A stretch of DNA of 64,000 nucleotides from a virus: the IMG/VR virus record IMGVR_UViG_3300020220_000008, positions 87,973 to 151,972 of that record. One strand, 5' to 3'. Each line of letters opens with the position of its first letter. Position 1 is the first letter of the stretch. The position numbers and the translations under genes were made by a program. Under the pieces are notes generated by a model. It saw only the letters and a list, made by a program, of their open reading frames with translations, was not told the DNA's origin and ran no database searches. Of this stretch, positions 34,033 through 42,949 are shown in pieces.

Positions 34033-35408
34033 TTACAATAGGATTTAGTACAAAAACACCGAAACCAAATTTTATACAACAAATCAAAGAAACTTGTGGT
34101 ATTGATGACGCCGAGATCATAGAAAAAATAAATAATGGTGAAAAATCATTATCGGTTGTTTATAATGAAATATTAAATGAAAGTTCCAATAACATTGTTA
34201 TATTATGCCATGACGACATTATTTTTGAAAAAAAATATTGGGCAAAACGTGTGATTGAGCATTTCCAAAAAAGACCAGAGTATGGTATTTTGGGTGTTGC
34301 AGGTACAAGGTATTACCCTGAATCAGGTATGTGGTGGGAAGTATCATCTGAAATGATAGGTCAAGTTTATCACCAACACAACGGTAAAAAATGGTTATCA
34401 AAGTATAGCGAACCATTTGGTAATAAAGTTTTACAATCGGTTATTGTTGACGGTGTTTTCATGATGATACAAAAAGATAAAATATCCAAACAGTTCAATG
34501 AAAATGTTCAGGGATTCCATTTTTACGATACTACGTTTACATTCGAAAATCATTTAGAGGGTGTTAAGGTTGGTGTAATATCTAATATTCCAATAACACA
34601 CTTATCAATTGGTCAAACTAACCGACAGTGGGAAGAAAACAGAATTAAATTTATAGACACATTTAAATATAAATTACCTCAAATAATTGGTACTGATTTA
34701 CCTACGTTTACACATGACTCAAAACAACCTTTAGTTTCTGTAATTATGCCGATCCATAATTACGGTAACATGTTTCAAAAATCATTAGAGTCAGTATTCA
34801 ATTCGACTTATAAAAATATTGAGTTAGTAATTGTGAATGATGGGTCTAACAACCAATATATTCTTAATAAACTTGAGAGTTTATCAAATCACCCAAACAT
34901 TAAAATTATACATCAAAAAAATGCCGGTCCTTCTTCAGCAAGGAATACTGGTATTAAAAATTCTACTGGTGAGTATATTTTACCTTTAGATTCTGATGAC
35001 ATGATATCACCAGAATATATCCAAACTTGTGTTAATTTAATTGAAAAAAATAATAAATTGAGTCCGGTGTATTGTGATACAAACCATGTTGGTCAAATGA
35101 ACGGGGTTGAGAAGAGACCTGAATGGTCTAAAGAACGTTTAATACAAGGGCCATTCATTGTTAATTGTTCTATGTTTACTAAAGAAGCCTTCAGCAAATG
35201 TGGTGGTTATGACGAAAATATGAAAGGTTGGGAAGATTATGACTTATGGGTACGAATGATGAAATCAGGATATGTAGGTAAAAGAATACCAAAACCATTA
35301 TTCACTTATTTTCATCACGAAAAGGATGGAACTGTATCTACCGAAGCTAATAAAAATAGTCAAGAACTTTATGACTATATTATGAAAAAAAATAATTTAC
35401 AAAATTAA
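34029..35408 (+). CDS. Two-domain GT2-type glycosyltransferase
   Basis: A 459-residue protein with two GT-A domains. Residues 1-230 resemble the glycosyltransferase-like family typified by ITIGFSTKTPKPNFIQQI and ILCHDDIIFEKKYW (acidic HDD). Residues 235-459 are a canonical GT2: PLVSVIMPIHNYGNMFQKSL, NIELVIVNDGSN, GPSSARNTGIKNSTGEYI and PLDSDDMI, with GWEDYDLWVRM as the catalytic-base region. It overlaps the dUTPase stop by 4 nt. Likely adds two sugars in sequence; substrates unknown. Confidence 0.85.
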   Translation: MITIGFSTKTPKPNFIQQIKETCGIDDAEIIEKINNGEKSLSVVYNEILNESSNNIVILCHDDIIFEKKYWAKRVIEHFQKRPEYGILGVAGTRYYPESGMWWEVSSEMIGQVYHQHNGKKWLSKYSEPFGNKVLQSVIVDGVFMMIQKDKISKQFNENVQGFHFYDTTFTFENHLEGVKVGVISNIPITHLSIGQTNRQWEENRIKFIDTFKYKLPQIIGTDLPTFTHDSKQPLVSVIMPIHNYGNMFQKSLESVFNSTYKNIELVIVNDGSNNQYILNKLESLSNHPNIKIIHQKNAGPSSARNTGIKNSTGEYILPLDSDDMISPEYIQTCVNLIEKNNKLSPVYCDTNHVGQMNGVEKRPEWSKERLIQGPFIVNCSMFTKEAFSKCGGYDENMKGWEDYDLWVRMMKSGYVGKRIPKPLFTYFHHEKDGTVSTEANKNSQELYDYIMKKNNLQN

Positions 35409-35414
35409 AATAAT

Positions 35415-36038
35415 ATGACACTTAACGATTTAACAGACTCAATTTACGTTATAAATCTGAAAGAAAGAACTGACAGAAAAGAACACATTTTAAATCAATT
35501 AGAAAAAATAGGATGCAAAGATTATATTTTATTTGAGGGTGTTAACGGTAAAAAAATTGAGAATCCCACAAAAATGCCTTCAGGTATGTTTGGTTTAATT
35601 AAGACTTATATAAACATGTATAATGATTGGAAAAAAACACCTAAAGATAGTATTCTAATTATTGAGGATGATTGTATCTTCGTTGACGATTTTAATGAAA
35701 AATTAAAGGAGTATATGGATCATGTTCCTGAAAACTGGGACATGTTGTATTTTGGGGCAAATCACAATTATCATGTCGGTGAAAAAACAGAAGTTGTTAA
35801 TGAAAAATGTATCAAACTTAATAAGAGTTTTTCGGCACATTGTGTTATACTAAAATCTTATGTGTTTGAGGAATTGATGTTTGCACTACAAACATATTCA
35901 ATTGAGAATGATGTAATGATGGCAAACCTCCAAAGAAAATATAAGGCGTATTCAAGTGTTCCAGGTTTAACTTCACAAATTGTTAGTTTTTCTGATATAC
36001 AAAATCAAGTAATGGATTATAATTGGTTGATAAAATGA
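35415..36038 (+). CDS. GT25-family glycosyltransferase
   Basis: A 207-residue enzyme of the LPS glycosyltransferase (Lex1/Lic2B) family: IYVINLKERTDRKEHILNQL at the N-terminus, then ILIIEDDCIFVDDF as the acidic metal motif and NWDMLYFGANHN. GT25 members commonly transfer galactose to lipooligosaccharide, and related eukaryotic enzymes glycosylate collagen hydroxylysine. The link to the collagen-like fibre is only suggestive. It ends inside the next gene's start (ATGA). Confidence 0.85.
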   Translation: MTLNDLTDSIYVINLKERTDRKEHILNQLEKIGCKDYILFEGVNGKKIENPTKMPSGMFGLIKTYINMYNDWKKTPKDSILIIEDDCIFVDDFNEKLKEYMDHVPENWDMLYFGANHNYHVGEKTEVVNEKCIKLNKSFSAHCVILKSYVFEELMFALQTYSIENDVMMANLQRKYKAYSSVPGLTSQIVSFSDIQNQVMDYNWLIK

Positions 36039-36847
36039 TTGTAACTTCGTATTTGATGGGTGGGTTAGGAAATCAAATGTTCCAAATCGCCAAAGCAAAA
36101 ACGGAAGGATTTAAAAATAACATTGATGTAGTTTTTAGACCTATTTCATTTATTCCTATGGAGGGAAATCAACCAACAAAATATATGAATAACATTTTTA
36201 GGAATTTAAAATTTGATAACATTACAGAACCACTAATAAGAATATCAGAACCATCTTGGTCGTATAATAAAATTGAACCGTTGTATCATACGTCCACTGA
36301 GTTTTTTGGTTACTTTCAAAGTAGTAAAAATTTTGGGGATTTTAAAAATCAAATTAAAAGTTTATTCCAACCAACTGAAGAGTTTATAAATAAAATAAAA
36401 AAATTATATCCTTTTGTTTTCAAAAATAACTCAATATCCATTCATGTTCGTAGGGGTGATTACTTAGGTGTTAGTGATATTTTACCTGTGGTTGATAAAT
36501 CATATTTAAATGAGTGTCTTAGTCTAATTGATAAAAAAGGTTATATTTTTATATTCTCTAATGACAAAGATTGGGTCGAGAAGAATCTAAATTACCCCAA
36601 TTCAACCATTGTTAATAAATTAGATGATTATGAAGAATTATGGATGATGAGTTTATGTAATCATAATATTATGTCTAATTCTTCATTTTCTTGGTGGGGA
36701 TCTTATCTTAATTTAAATCACAATAAAAAAGTATTTGTACCATCAATTTGGTTTGGGCCTAGAGGGGAAAAACACTACCAAGATATATACGAAAATAAAT
36801 GGATAAAAATAAATGTTAAATATGAAAACGGAAAACTCATTGTCTAA
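36035..36847 (+). CDS. GT11 alpha-1,2-fucosyltransferase-like enzyme
   Basis: A 270-residue enzyme. YLMGGLGNQMFQIAKA at the N-terminus, SIHVRRGDYLGV (about residue 137) and SNSSFSWWGSYLN near the C-terminus are the three GT11 hallmarks; HVRRGDY contacts GDP-fucose. ATG at 36035 is chosen (ATGA overlap with the previous stop) rather than the in-frame start 12 nt earlier. The window also encodes Gmd and fucose synthase, which make the donor. Confidence 0.92.
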   Translation: MIVTSYLMGGLGNQMFQIAKAKTEGFKNNIDVVFRPISFIPMEGNQPTKYMNNIFRNLKFDNITEPLIRISEPSWSYNKIEPLYHTSTEFFGYFQSSKNFGDFKNQIKSLFQPTEEFINKIKKLYPFVFKNNSISIHVRRGDYLGVSDILPVVDKSYLNECLSLIDKKGYIFIFSNDKDWVEKNLNYPNSTIVNKLDDYEELWMMSLCNHNIMSNSSFSWWGSYLNLNHNKKVFVPSIWFGPRGEKHYQDIYENKWIKINVKYENGKLIV

Positions 36848-37598
36848 TACATCAATCTCTGACGAAAACAACTTTAAAAACATATGTAAATTTGCATGTG
36901 AAGATAATTATATTTTTAATAATTTTAAATCTAACCCTTCATTTAATCAGATATTAGAACACACAACATATGAACAAGGAGTTGGGTATATAAACGAAAT
37001 AGAAAAATTAACAAAGATAGATATGTCGTTAATTGAAAAATTTAAAACTAACGATATACAAGGTAACCCAAAACAGTTTTGGTATAAAGAACCTTATGGT
37101 AATGTATCCCCATCAACATTAAGGTATATTAAGGTTTTAAACGATTTAATCACATTATTCGGTAACCTTGACGATATGTCAATTGTGGAAATAGGTGTGG
37201 GTTACGGAGGACAATCAAAAATTATACAAGATCATTTTAATATAAAAGAATATAACTTTGTTGATTTACCTGAAGTTTTGGGACTCACAAAAAAATATTT
37301 AGATATGTACGATTACAAAAATCTTAATTTTTTAAATTTTAATAATCTACCAAATAAAAAATACGATTTGATAATATCAAATTATGCTATTACTGAGTGT
37401 AGTAAAGAAATGCAAGACATTTACATCGAAAAGATAATTTATAATTCAAAGCATTGTTATATCACCGGAAACGATATTGGTGATCATTTTAATTTAAAAA
37501 ATTACAATAAAGATGAGTGGGGTAAAAAAATACCTAACTCAATTTTTACAGAAGAAAAACCATTAACTCACCATAAAAACTATATATTATATTTTTAA
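36813..37598 (+). CDS. Putative sugar O-methyltransferase
   Basis: A 261-residue SAM-dependent methyltransferase of the putative sugar O-methyltransferase type found in surface-polysaccharide clusters. SIVEIGVGYGGQSKIIQDHF is the SAM-binding motif I, YNFVDLPEVLGL the second strand, and YDLIISNYAITECS the motif IV region. It overlaps the fucosyltransferase end by up to 35 nt; ATG at 36822 is an alternative start. Probably caps a glycan made by the neighbouring transferases. Confidence 0.78.
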   Translation: MLNMKTENSLSNTSISDENNFKNICKFACEDNYIFNNFKSNPSFNQILEHTTYEQGVGYINEIEKLTKIDMSLIEKFKTNDIQGNPKQFWYKEPYGNVSPSTLRYIKVLNDLITLFGNLDDMSIVEIGVGYGGQSKIIQDHFNIKEYNFVDLPEVLGLTKKYLDMYDYKNLNFLNFNNLPNKKYDLIISNYAITECSKEMQDIYIEKIIYNSKHCYITGNDIGDHFNLKNYNKDEWGKKIPNSIFTEEKPLTHHKNYILYF

Positions 37599-37601
37599 AT
37601 T

Positions 37602-38396
37602 ATGGATATTTTTAATATGAAAAGTCAAATTTTTCTACACAATGGGTCATCAACTGTTAACCAAACACCGAAGTATTTTAAATGGGATTTTTTTAATGGT
37701 ACAGGTGAGTATGATTTCTATATCGATGGTGGGATTATTAATGGTATTAATAATAGATTAGACGGTAATAAAAAAGTTTTATGGACACTAGAATCACCGT
37801 ACTTTAATAATGGGGTTTTTGATTATATAAAAAATAATTTAAAATTAGTTTTAGACGTTTTTGATTATATTTTCACATATAATGAGGAGTTATTATCGCT
37901 TAGTCAAAAGTTTTATTTTGTACCCGCAATGGGGTCATGGATAAAAGAGCCTATGATGTGTGATAAAAAAAAATTAGTATCAATGGTAACGTCAAATAAA
38001 ACTTTTACAGAGCAACAAAAACTTAGGTTTGATTTCGCCAACAACCATAAAGATAAGATTGATGTGTATGGTAGAGGATTTAATGAAATACATAATAAAG
38101 AAGAAGGTTTATGTGATTATATGTTTTCCGTTTGTATTGAGAACGCAACAATGGACACATATTTTACTGAAAAAATATTAGACTGTTTTGCAACCGGAAC
38201 AATACCAATTTATAAAGGGTCTAAAAAAATAATTGATTATTTTGATAAAGATGGTATTCTTTTTTTAGATGAGATAAATATTAACGATTTAAGTGAAGAT
38301 TTATATCTGTCAAAAATAGAGTCAGTTAAAAAAAATCTATATTTATGTAAAGAATTTATATTACCTGAAGATATTATATATAAAAAAATAAAATAA
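37602..38396 (+). CDS. GT10 alpha-1,3/4-fucosyltransferase-like enzyme
   Basis: A 264-residue enzyme. The C-terminal donor-binding block of GT10 is clear: YMFSVCIENATMDTYFTEKI followed by LDCFATGTIPIYKGSKKI (about residues 174-212), where GT10 enzymes read Y.TEK...F..GT.P.Y.G. The N-terminal half is more divergent (FFNGTGEYDFYIDGGIING). Second fucosyltransferase family in the same operon, consistent with the GDP-fucose pathway downstream. Confidence 0.85.
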   Translation: MDIFNMKSQIFLHNGSSTVNQTPKYFKWDFFNGTGEYDFYIDGGIINGINNRLDGNKKVLWTLESPYFNNGVFDYIKNNLKLVLDVFDYIFTYNEELLSLSQKFYFVPAMGSWIKEPMMCDKKKLVSMVTSNKTFTEQQKLRFDFANNHKDKIDVYGRGFNEIHNKEEGLCDYMFSVCIENATMDTYFTEKILDCFATGTIPIYKGSKKIIDYFDKDGILFLDEININDLSEDLYLSKIESVKKNLYLCKEFILPEDIIYKKIK

Positions 38397-38397
38397 A

Positions 38398-39087
38398 ATG
38401 AAAGTAGTTAGTTTTTCACTTTTTGGTTCGGATCCACTATACACCATAGGTGCTGTTAAGAACTCTGAATTAATGTTTAAAATATTTCCGGAATGGAAAA
38501 TGTGGGTTTACCATGACGACACAGTACCAAATGAAATATTAGATAAATTAAAAAACAATAATGTTAAACTAATAAAATCCGAAAATAATGGGTTTTATAG
38601 GTCTATGTGGAGATTCTACCCCTGTGGAAATAAATCTGTAGAATACTTTATATCTAGAGATGCTGACTCAAGGATTTCTCTAAGAGATAGGGCATCGGTA
38701 TATGAATGGATAGATTCTGGAAAAGATTTTCATATAATTAGAGACCACCCAGTTGGTCATTCGTGGGTTATTAATGCGGGTATGTGGGGTTCTAAAGGTG
38801 GGTCGATAGATATAATACCCTTGATAGACCGATATAATAATAATCCCCACGAAAAGTTTATTGACCAAATATTTTTAAGGGATATCATTTACCCGATGAC
38901 TAAAACATCTAGATTAGTGCACGATGAGTACTTTAATTATGAAGGGGATTGTCGTAAAATAATGAGAGATAGAAAAATAGATGACTTCGCATTTATTGGT
39001 GAATCTATAGACATTAACGATCAATCAAGGTATACTACAAATCCAGGGGATCAAAGAAAAACAATAATAGAAAGATACACAAATTAA
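38398..39087 (+). CDS. GT-A type glycosyltransferase
   Basis: A 229-residue protein. VVSFSLFGSDPLYTIGAVKN opens, followed by MWVYHDDTVP and YFISRDADSRISLRDRASVYEW. The SRDADSR segment is the DXD motif, and the following Arg-rich block is common to this family. DHPVGHSWVINAGMWGSKGG is a conserved acceptor-side segment. Starts 1 base after the previous stop. Family number not assigned. Confidence 0.75.
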   Translation: MKVVSFSLFGSDPLYTIGAVKNSELMFKIFPEWKMWVYHDDTVPNEILDKLKNNNVKLIKSENNGFYRSMWRFYPCGNKSVEYFISRDADSRISLRDRASVYEWIDSGKDFHIIRDHPVGHSWVINAGMWGSKGGSIDIIPLIDRYNNNPHEKFIDQIFLRDIIYPMTKTSRLVHDEYFNYEGDCRKIMRDRKIDDFAFIGESIDINDQSRYTTNPGDQRKTIIERYTN

Positions 39088-39092
39088 AGAAA

Positions 39093-39787
39093 ATGGATTT
39101 TACTTTTGGTATAGTGACTAATAAACATATAAGTGATTTGTTTGATGTGATACACTCAATAGACCAACAAAAAATCCCTAATTATGAAATTATAATAGTA
39201 GGTGGGGATATGGGGTCATATAACCATCCAAAAATTAAACATATACCGTTTAATGAATCTTCAAAAACAGGATGGATAACAAAAAAAAAAACTTAATAAC
39301 TCAAAATTCTATTTTTGAAAACATAGTTTTTCTACATGATTATATCACATTTTCAGATGGCTGGTACAGTGGTCAGATATTATCAGGTAATTATTTTGAC
39401 ATAAGAATGGATATTATATTAAATAAAGACGGTAGTAGATTCAGAGATTGGTGTCTATGGCCTCACAATCAAATAAATCACGGACAATCAACTGAAGACA
39501 TAATTAAAAGTTCTGCACTATTACCATATGAAATAAATAATTTAAATCAATTCCAATATATATCGGGAAGTTACTGGATTTCAAAAAAGAAAGTGATGGT
39601 AGAGTTTCCACTAAATGAGGATTTGACATGGGGAGAGGCGGAAGACGTGGAATGGTCTAAAAGAGTGAGGTTACATTATACATTTACCATGAATACTAAA
39701 TCTATAGTACAATTTAAAAAACAAAAATCAGTGGTTTTTAACCTCACAACAAATGAAATAATAAAAAAATTAGATGAATTAGTATGA
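39093..39787 (+). pseudogene. GT-A glycosyltransferase disrupted by a frameshift in an 11-A run
   Basis: The first part (39093-39296) reads DFTFGIVTNKHISDLFDVIH, an N-terminal GT2-like half, up to GWITKKKT and a stop. The second frame from 39272 continues with NLITQNSIFENIVFLHDYIT and WGEAEDVEWSKRVR, a normal GT-A second half. The junction is an 11-A run at 39281-39291; 12 or 9 A would join the two frames into a protein of about 230 residues. It could be a true mutation, a slippage switch, transcriptional slippage, or an assembly error. Confidence 0.8.
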
Positions 39788-41139
39788 TAAAGTTAATAAT
39801 ATTTGATCTAGACGGTGTTTTAGTAGATGCTAAAATTATACATTTTAATTCTTTAAATGATGCGCTAGGACCTAATTACTCTATAGATTGGTCGGAACAT
39901 TTAAGTAAATACGACGGATTAAAAACTAACCAAAAATTAGAGATGTTAACAAAAGAAAAAGGATTACCAATTGAGGATTATGACAAGGTTTGGAATGAAA
40001 AACAAAGATTAACATTATTAAAGTTAGGGTTGTTGTCTCCGTCAATTGAGTTACAAAATTGTATGAAAAAATTATCGAATGATGGTTATAAAATCGCATG
40101 TTGTAGTAATAGTATTCGTAAGACCGTATTGACGGTACTATCTAAATTGGGGATTATCGAATATTTTGATTTAATTCTATCTAATGAAGATGTTAAAAAT
40201 TCAAAACCTCATCCTGAAATTTATTGGAAAGCCGTTTCTATGATGGGATATCTACCTGAAGAAACTTTAATTGTTGAGGATTCACCATATGGTTTATTGG
40301 CCGCTAGTAGATCTAAATCGAACATAATGAGGGTAAAGTCACCAAAGGAAGTTACCTACAATAATATAAATAAACACCTTGGAGAGACAAAAATGAACAC
40401 AACACTTAAATGGAAAAATGATAAATTAAATATTTTAATTCCAATGGCCGGCGCAGGTAGTAGATTTGAACAAGCAGGATACACCTTCCCAAAACCACTA
40501 ATTGAGGTTAAAAATAAACCTATGATCCAAGTAGTAGTTGAAAATTTAAATCTTGATGCGAATTATATATATGTGGTACAAAAATCACATAGAAAAAAAT
40601 ACAATTTAGACATATTATTAAATTTGATAACACCCAATTGTACTATTGTTGAAACTAAAGGATTAACTGATGGTGCAGCATGTACAGCACTATTAGCGAA
40701 AGAATTTATAAATAACGAGAATCCATTATTCTTTGCAAATTCAGATCAATTTGTTGAGTGGGATTCAAATGAGTTTATGTATAAAATGCAAGAGACTGAC
40801 GCCGATGGTGGTATTGTCACCTTCACCGCAACTCACCCAAAATGGTCTTTTGCTAAAGTTGATGAAAATGGTTTGGTAACTGAAGTGGCAGAAAAAAAAC
40901 CAATATCTAACACTGCGACTGTAGGATATTATTATTGGAAACATGGTTCGGATTTTGTTAAATATGCAGAACAAATGGTAAATAAAAATATAAGAGTAAA
41001 TAAGGAATTTTATGTTTGTCCTGTTTTTAATGAAGCAATCAAAGACAATAAAAAAATTAGAACATTTAATATAGAAAAAATGTGGGGATTAGGGACACCT
41101 GAAGATTTAAAAAATTACTTAGAAAATTTTAAAAAATAA
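39784..41139 (+). CDS. HAD hydrolase / sugar nucleotidyltransferase fusion
   Basis: A 451-residue bifunctional protein. Residues 1-200 are a beta-phosphoglucomutase-like HAD domain: FDLDGVLVD (Asp8, Asp10), CCSNS, SKPHPEIY and IVEDSPYG. Residues 215-451 are a nucleotidyltransferase: LIPMAGAGSRF, TFPKPLIEV and later FFANSDQFV. Together they could convert a sugar phosphate (mutase or phosphatase) and activate it as an NDP-sugar. An internal ATG at 40393 after GGAGAG may start the second domain on its own. Starts with a 4-nt overlap (ATGA). Nucleotide and sugar are unknown. Confidence 0.85.
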   Translation: MIKLIIFDLDGVLVDAKIIHFNSLNDALGPNYSIDWSEHLSKYDGLKTNQKLEMLTKEKGLPIEDYDKVWNEKQRLTLLKLGLLSPSIELQNCMKKLSNDGYKIACCSNSIRKTVLTVLSKLGIIEYFDLILSNEDVKNSKPHPEIYWKAVSMMGYLPEETLIVEDSPYGLLAASRSKSNIMRVKSPKEVTYNNINKHLGETKMNTTLKWKNDKLNILIPMAGAGSRFEQAGYTFPKPLIEVKNKPMIQVVVENLNLDANYIYVVQKSHRKKYNLDILLNLITPNCTIVETKGLTDGAACTALLAKEFINNENPLFFANSDQFVEWDSNEFMYKMQETDADGGIVTFTATHPKWSFAKVDENGLVTEVAEKKPISNTATVGYYYWKHGSDFVKYAEQMVNKNIRVNKEFYVCPVFNEAIKDNKKIRTFNIEKMWGLGTPEDLKNYLENFKK

Positions 41140-41141
41140 AA

Positions 41142-41681
41142 ATGAATATCGTCATCCCAACATATAATAAACATTATCAATACAACATTAATTTTTTAGA
41201 TTCATTTGATTTATACTGTTTAGATAAAAAAAACGATTATGTAATGTTAATTGTAGGTGAGGTTGATTGCCGAGTTCACCTACCAAAACAAATTCAATTG
41301 CAAAGTAGACCAATTGATGAGGTAATTATAGAATGTGTTGATAGATTTTTTAGAACCTATTTAGACCTAAAAGAAAGGGGATATAATGTAATTGGTTGGG
41401 GTGGCCACCCATCAACCATATCAGGACCTAGCGAAAACCCCTCAGAACCTATTATTGGGGATTGTCGTTTTAGAAATACAATAAGTTTAAAATGGGACTC
41501 ATATATAGAATCTTTGTTTATTGAAAACAACATACCGCACGTTTCAATAATTAAAGACCTTATAGGTATTGACGGACTAACTAAAATGAATTACTTTATG
41601 GATTATTGTCATTTAAAACATGACTTAGTTAAAGAAATCATACAAACAAAATTTAAAGAAATTGGAATCTATGTCTACTAA
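41142..41681 (+). CDS. SGNH-hydrolase-like protein
   Basis: A 179-residue protein with LIVGEVDCRVHLP, GWGGHPST and a C-terminal MDYCHLKHD, a pattern of SGNH-fold acetyl hydrolases or transferases (Asp-x-x-His near the end). The usual N-terminal GDS serine is not obvious; IPTYNKHYQYNINFLDSFD holds the region. Could deacetylate or acetylate a glycan. Moderate to low certainty. Its end overlaps the next gene. Confidence 0.5.
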   Translation: MNIVIPTYNKHYQYNINFLDSFDLYCLDKKNDYVMLIVGEVDCRVHLPKQIQLQSRPIDEVIIECVDRFFRTYLDLKERGYNVIGWGGHPSTISGPSENPSEPIIGDCRFRNTISLKWDSYIESLFIENNIPHVSIIKDLIGIDGLTKMNYFMDYCHLKHDLVKEIIQTKFKEIGIYVY

Positions 41682-42369
41682 AAAAATATTTGTTAAACAA
41701 CATTTAGGATTGGGGGATAATATTGTCCATAATGGGATGGTAAGGAAGATTTCTGAGGATTACCCTGAATATGATATTTACGTACCCGCAAAATCACACA
41801 ATATAGATAATGTTAAATTTATGTATCGGGACATCAATAAGATTAAAGTTGTTGAGATAAATAACGATAATGATATGGATAGGTACACATTAACGAATAG
41901 ATTTCATAAAATAATTTCATCGTTTCTAATAGGTCAAAAAACATTTGATTATTCTAAGGACTTTGATGACTCATTTTATATGATGGCCGGATATGACCCA
42001 AAAATCAAACACGAATATTTTCATATCGAGAGGGACATTAATGAGGAAAATAGGGTTTACCAAGAATTAATATTAAATAATAATATTAGTAATTATGTTT
42101 TTATACACGAAAAAAAAGATGAAAACATACTAATAGATAGACGTAAAATTAATATTGATTTGCCAGTAATTTATGCGGATAGAAAATACAAAACTTTTTC
42201 ATTATTAAAGGTAATTGAAAACGCAAAAGAATGTCACATAATTAGTAGTTCTTTCCTTTCACTACTAATGTGTTATAAACTTAATAATAACGTTTTTGCC
42301 CATATGTATTCCGATAGGGTTGAACTTAGCGAATATATTAGTAAAAATGGCATAAAAGTAATTAAATAA
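41671..42369 (+). CDS. GT9-like protein of unknown specificity
   Basis: A 232-residue protein; ATG at 41671 is preferred. FVKQHLGLGDNIVHNGMVRK resembles the GT9 opening (GLGD, then a helix), followed by DYPEYDIYVPAKSHNIDNV. The second half has AKECHIISSSFLSLLMCY, comparable with the donor side. No clear catalytic residues. It overlaps the preceding gene by 11 nt. Confidence 0.5.
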   Translation: MSTKKIFVKQHLGLGDNIVHNGMVRKISEDYPEYDIYVPAKSHNIDNVKFMYRDINKIKVVEINNDNDMDRYTLTNRFHKIISSFLIGQKTFDYSKDFDDSFYMMAGYDPKIKHEYFHIERDINEENRVYQELILNNNISNYVFIHEKKDENILIDRRKINIDLPVIYADRKYKTFSLLKVIENAKECHIISSSFLSLLMCYKLNNNVFAHMYSDRVELSEYISKNGIKVIK

Positions 42370-42390
42370 ATAAACAATTAAATAAATAAA

Positions 42391-42699
42391 ATGGCTGATA
42401 CTTTAGGTAATGTTATCGACAAATTAGTTACCGTTGATATGAAGATGTGGACTAATCAAGAGTTATTATATGAAATAAGAAGAATGACTTTTGATGAATA
42501 TAAAGAAAAATATTTTAACGATGAAGAGGGAGCTCAAAAACTTTGGGAAACCTTAAAGAAAGCGACCGATCTGAATGTTCAAAGAAACCAACTAATCAAT
42601 GAAGTTGACGAAAAATTAATCGAACTAATTAACGCTAAGTTTTCAGGTGAGGATCTTGATAACGGTAAATTTTTACAACGATCTCACAAGACATACTAA
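42391..42699 (+). CDS. Small helical protein of glycan clusters
   Basis: A 102-residue, helical, charged protein (LGNVIDKLVTVDMKMWTNQE, LNVQRNQLINEVDEKLIEL). The pattern DKL..V..KMW..QE...E resembles small DUF4254/DUF6165-type proteins found among glycosyltransferase genes. No SD; the leader is AAATAAATAAA. Reading past its stop in the same frame gives the fragment at 42700. Confidence 0.55.
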   Translation: MADTLGNVIDKLVTVDMKMWTNQELLYEIRRMTFDEYKEKYFNDEEGAQKLWETLKKATDLNVQRNQLINEVDEKLIELINAKFSGEDLDNGKFLQRSHKTY

Positions 42700-42945
42700 T
42701 ATGAAACAATCCCATTTAGTCTTGCCGAGTATCAAGGATTACAAATTTTTAACGATCACATATCATATGGAAATATAGATTTTATGAAAAAATATTCTGA
42801 TTTATGGAACTATATGCACAGAATATATATAGAACATAATTTTGACATATCACATGCTGAAAAAGTTTTGAAATTTTATTTAGAAAATTATGTCACAACA
42901 GAAATAAACACAACAAGCAATATAAATTATAATATATTAAAATAA
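42700..42945 (+). pseudogene. Start-less open frame, likely gene fragment
   Basis: Directly after the TAA at 42697-42699 the same frame stays open: YETIPFSLAEYQGLQIFNDH, then MKKYSDLWNYMHRIYIEHNF and so on to the stop at 42945. It has no start until an ATG at 42784, which would give 53 residues. It looks protein-coding. It may be a 5'-truncated gene, a small gene from 42784, or the former C-terminus of the 42391 protein cut off by a stop. Confidence 0.45.
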
Positions 42946-42949
42946 CATT

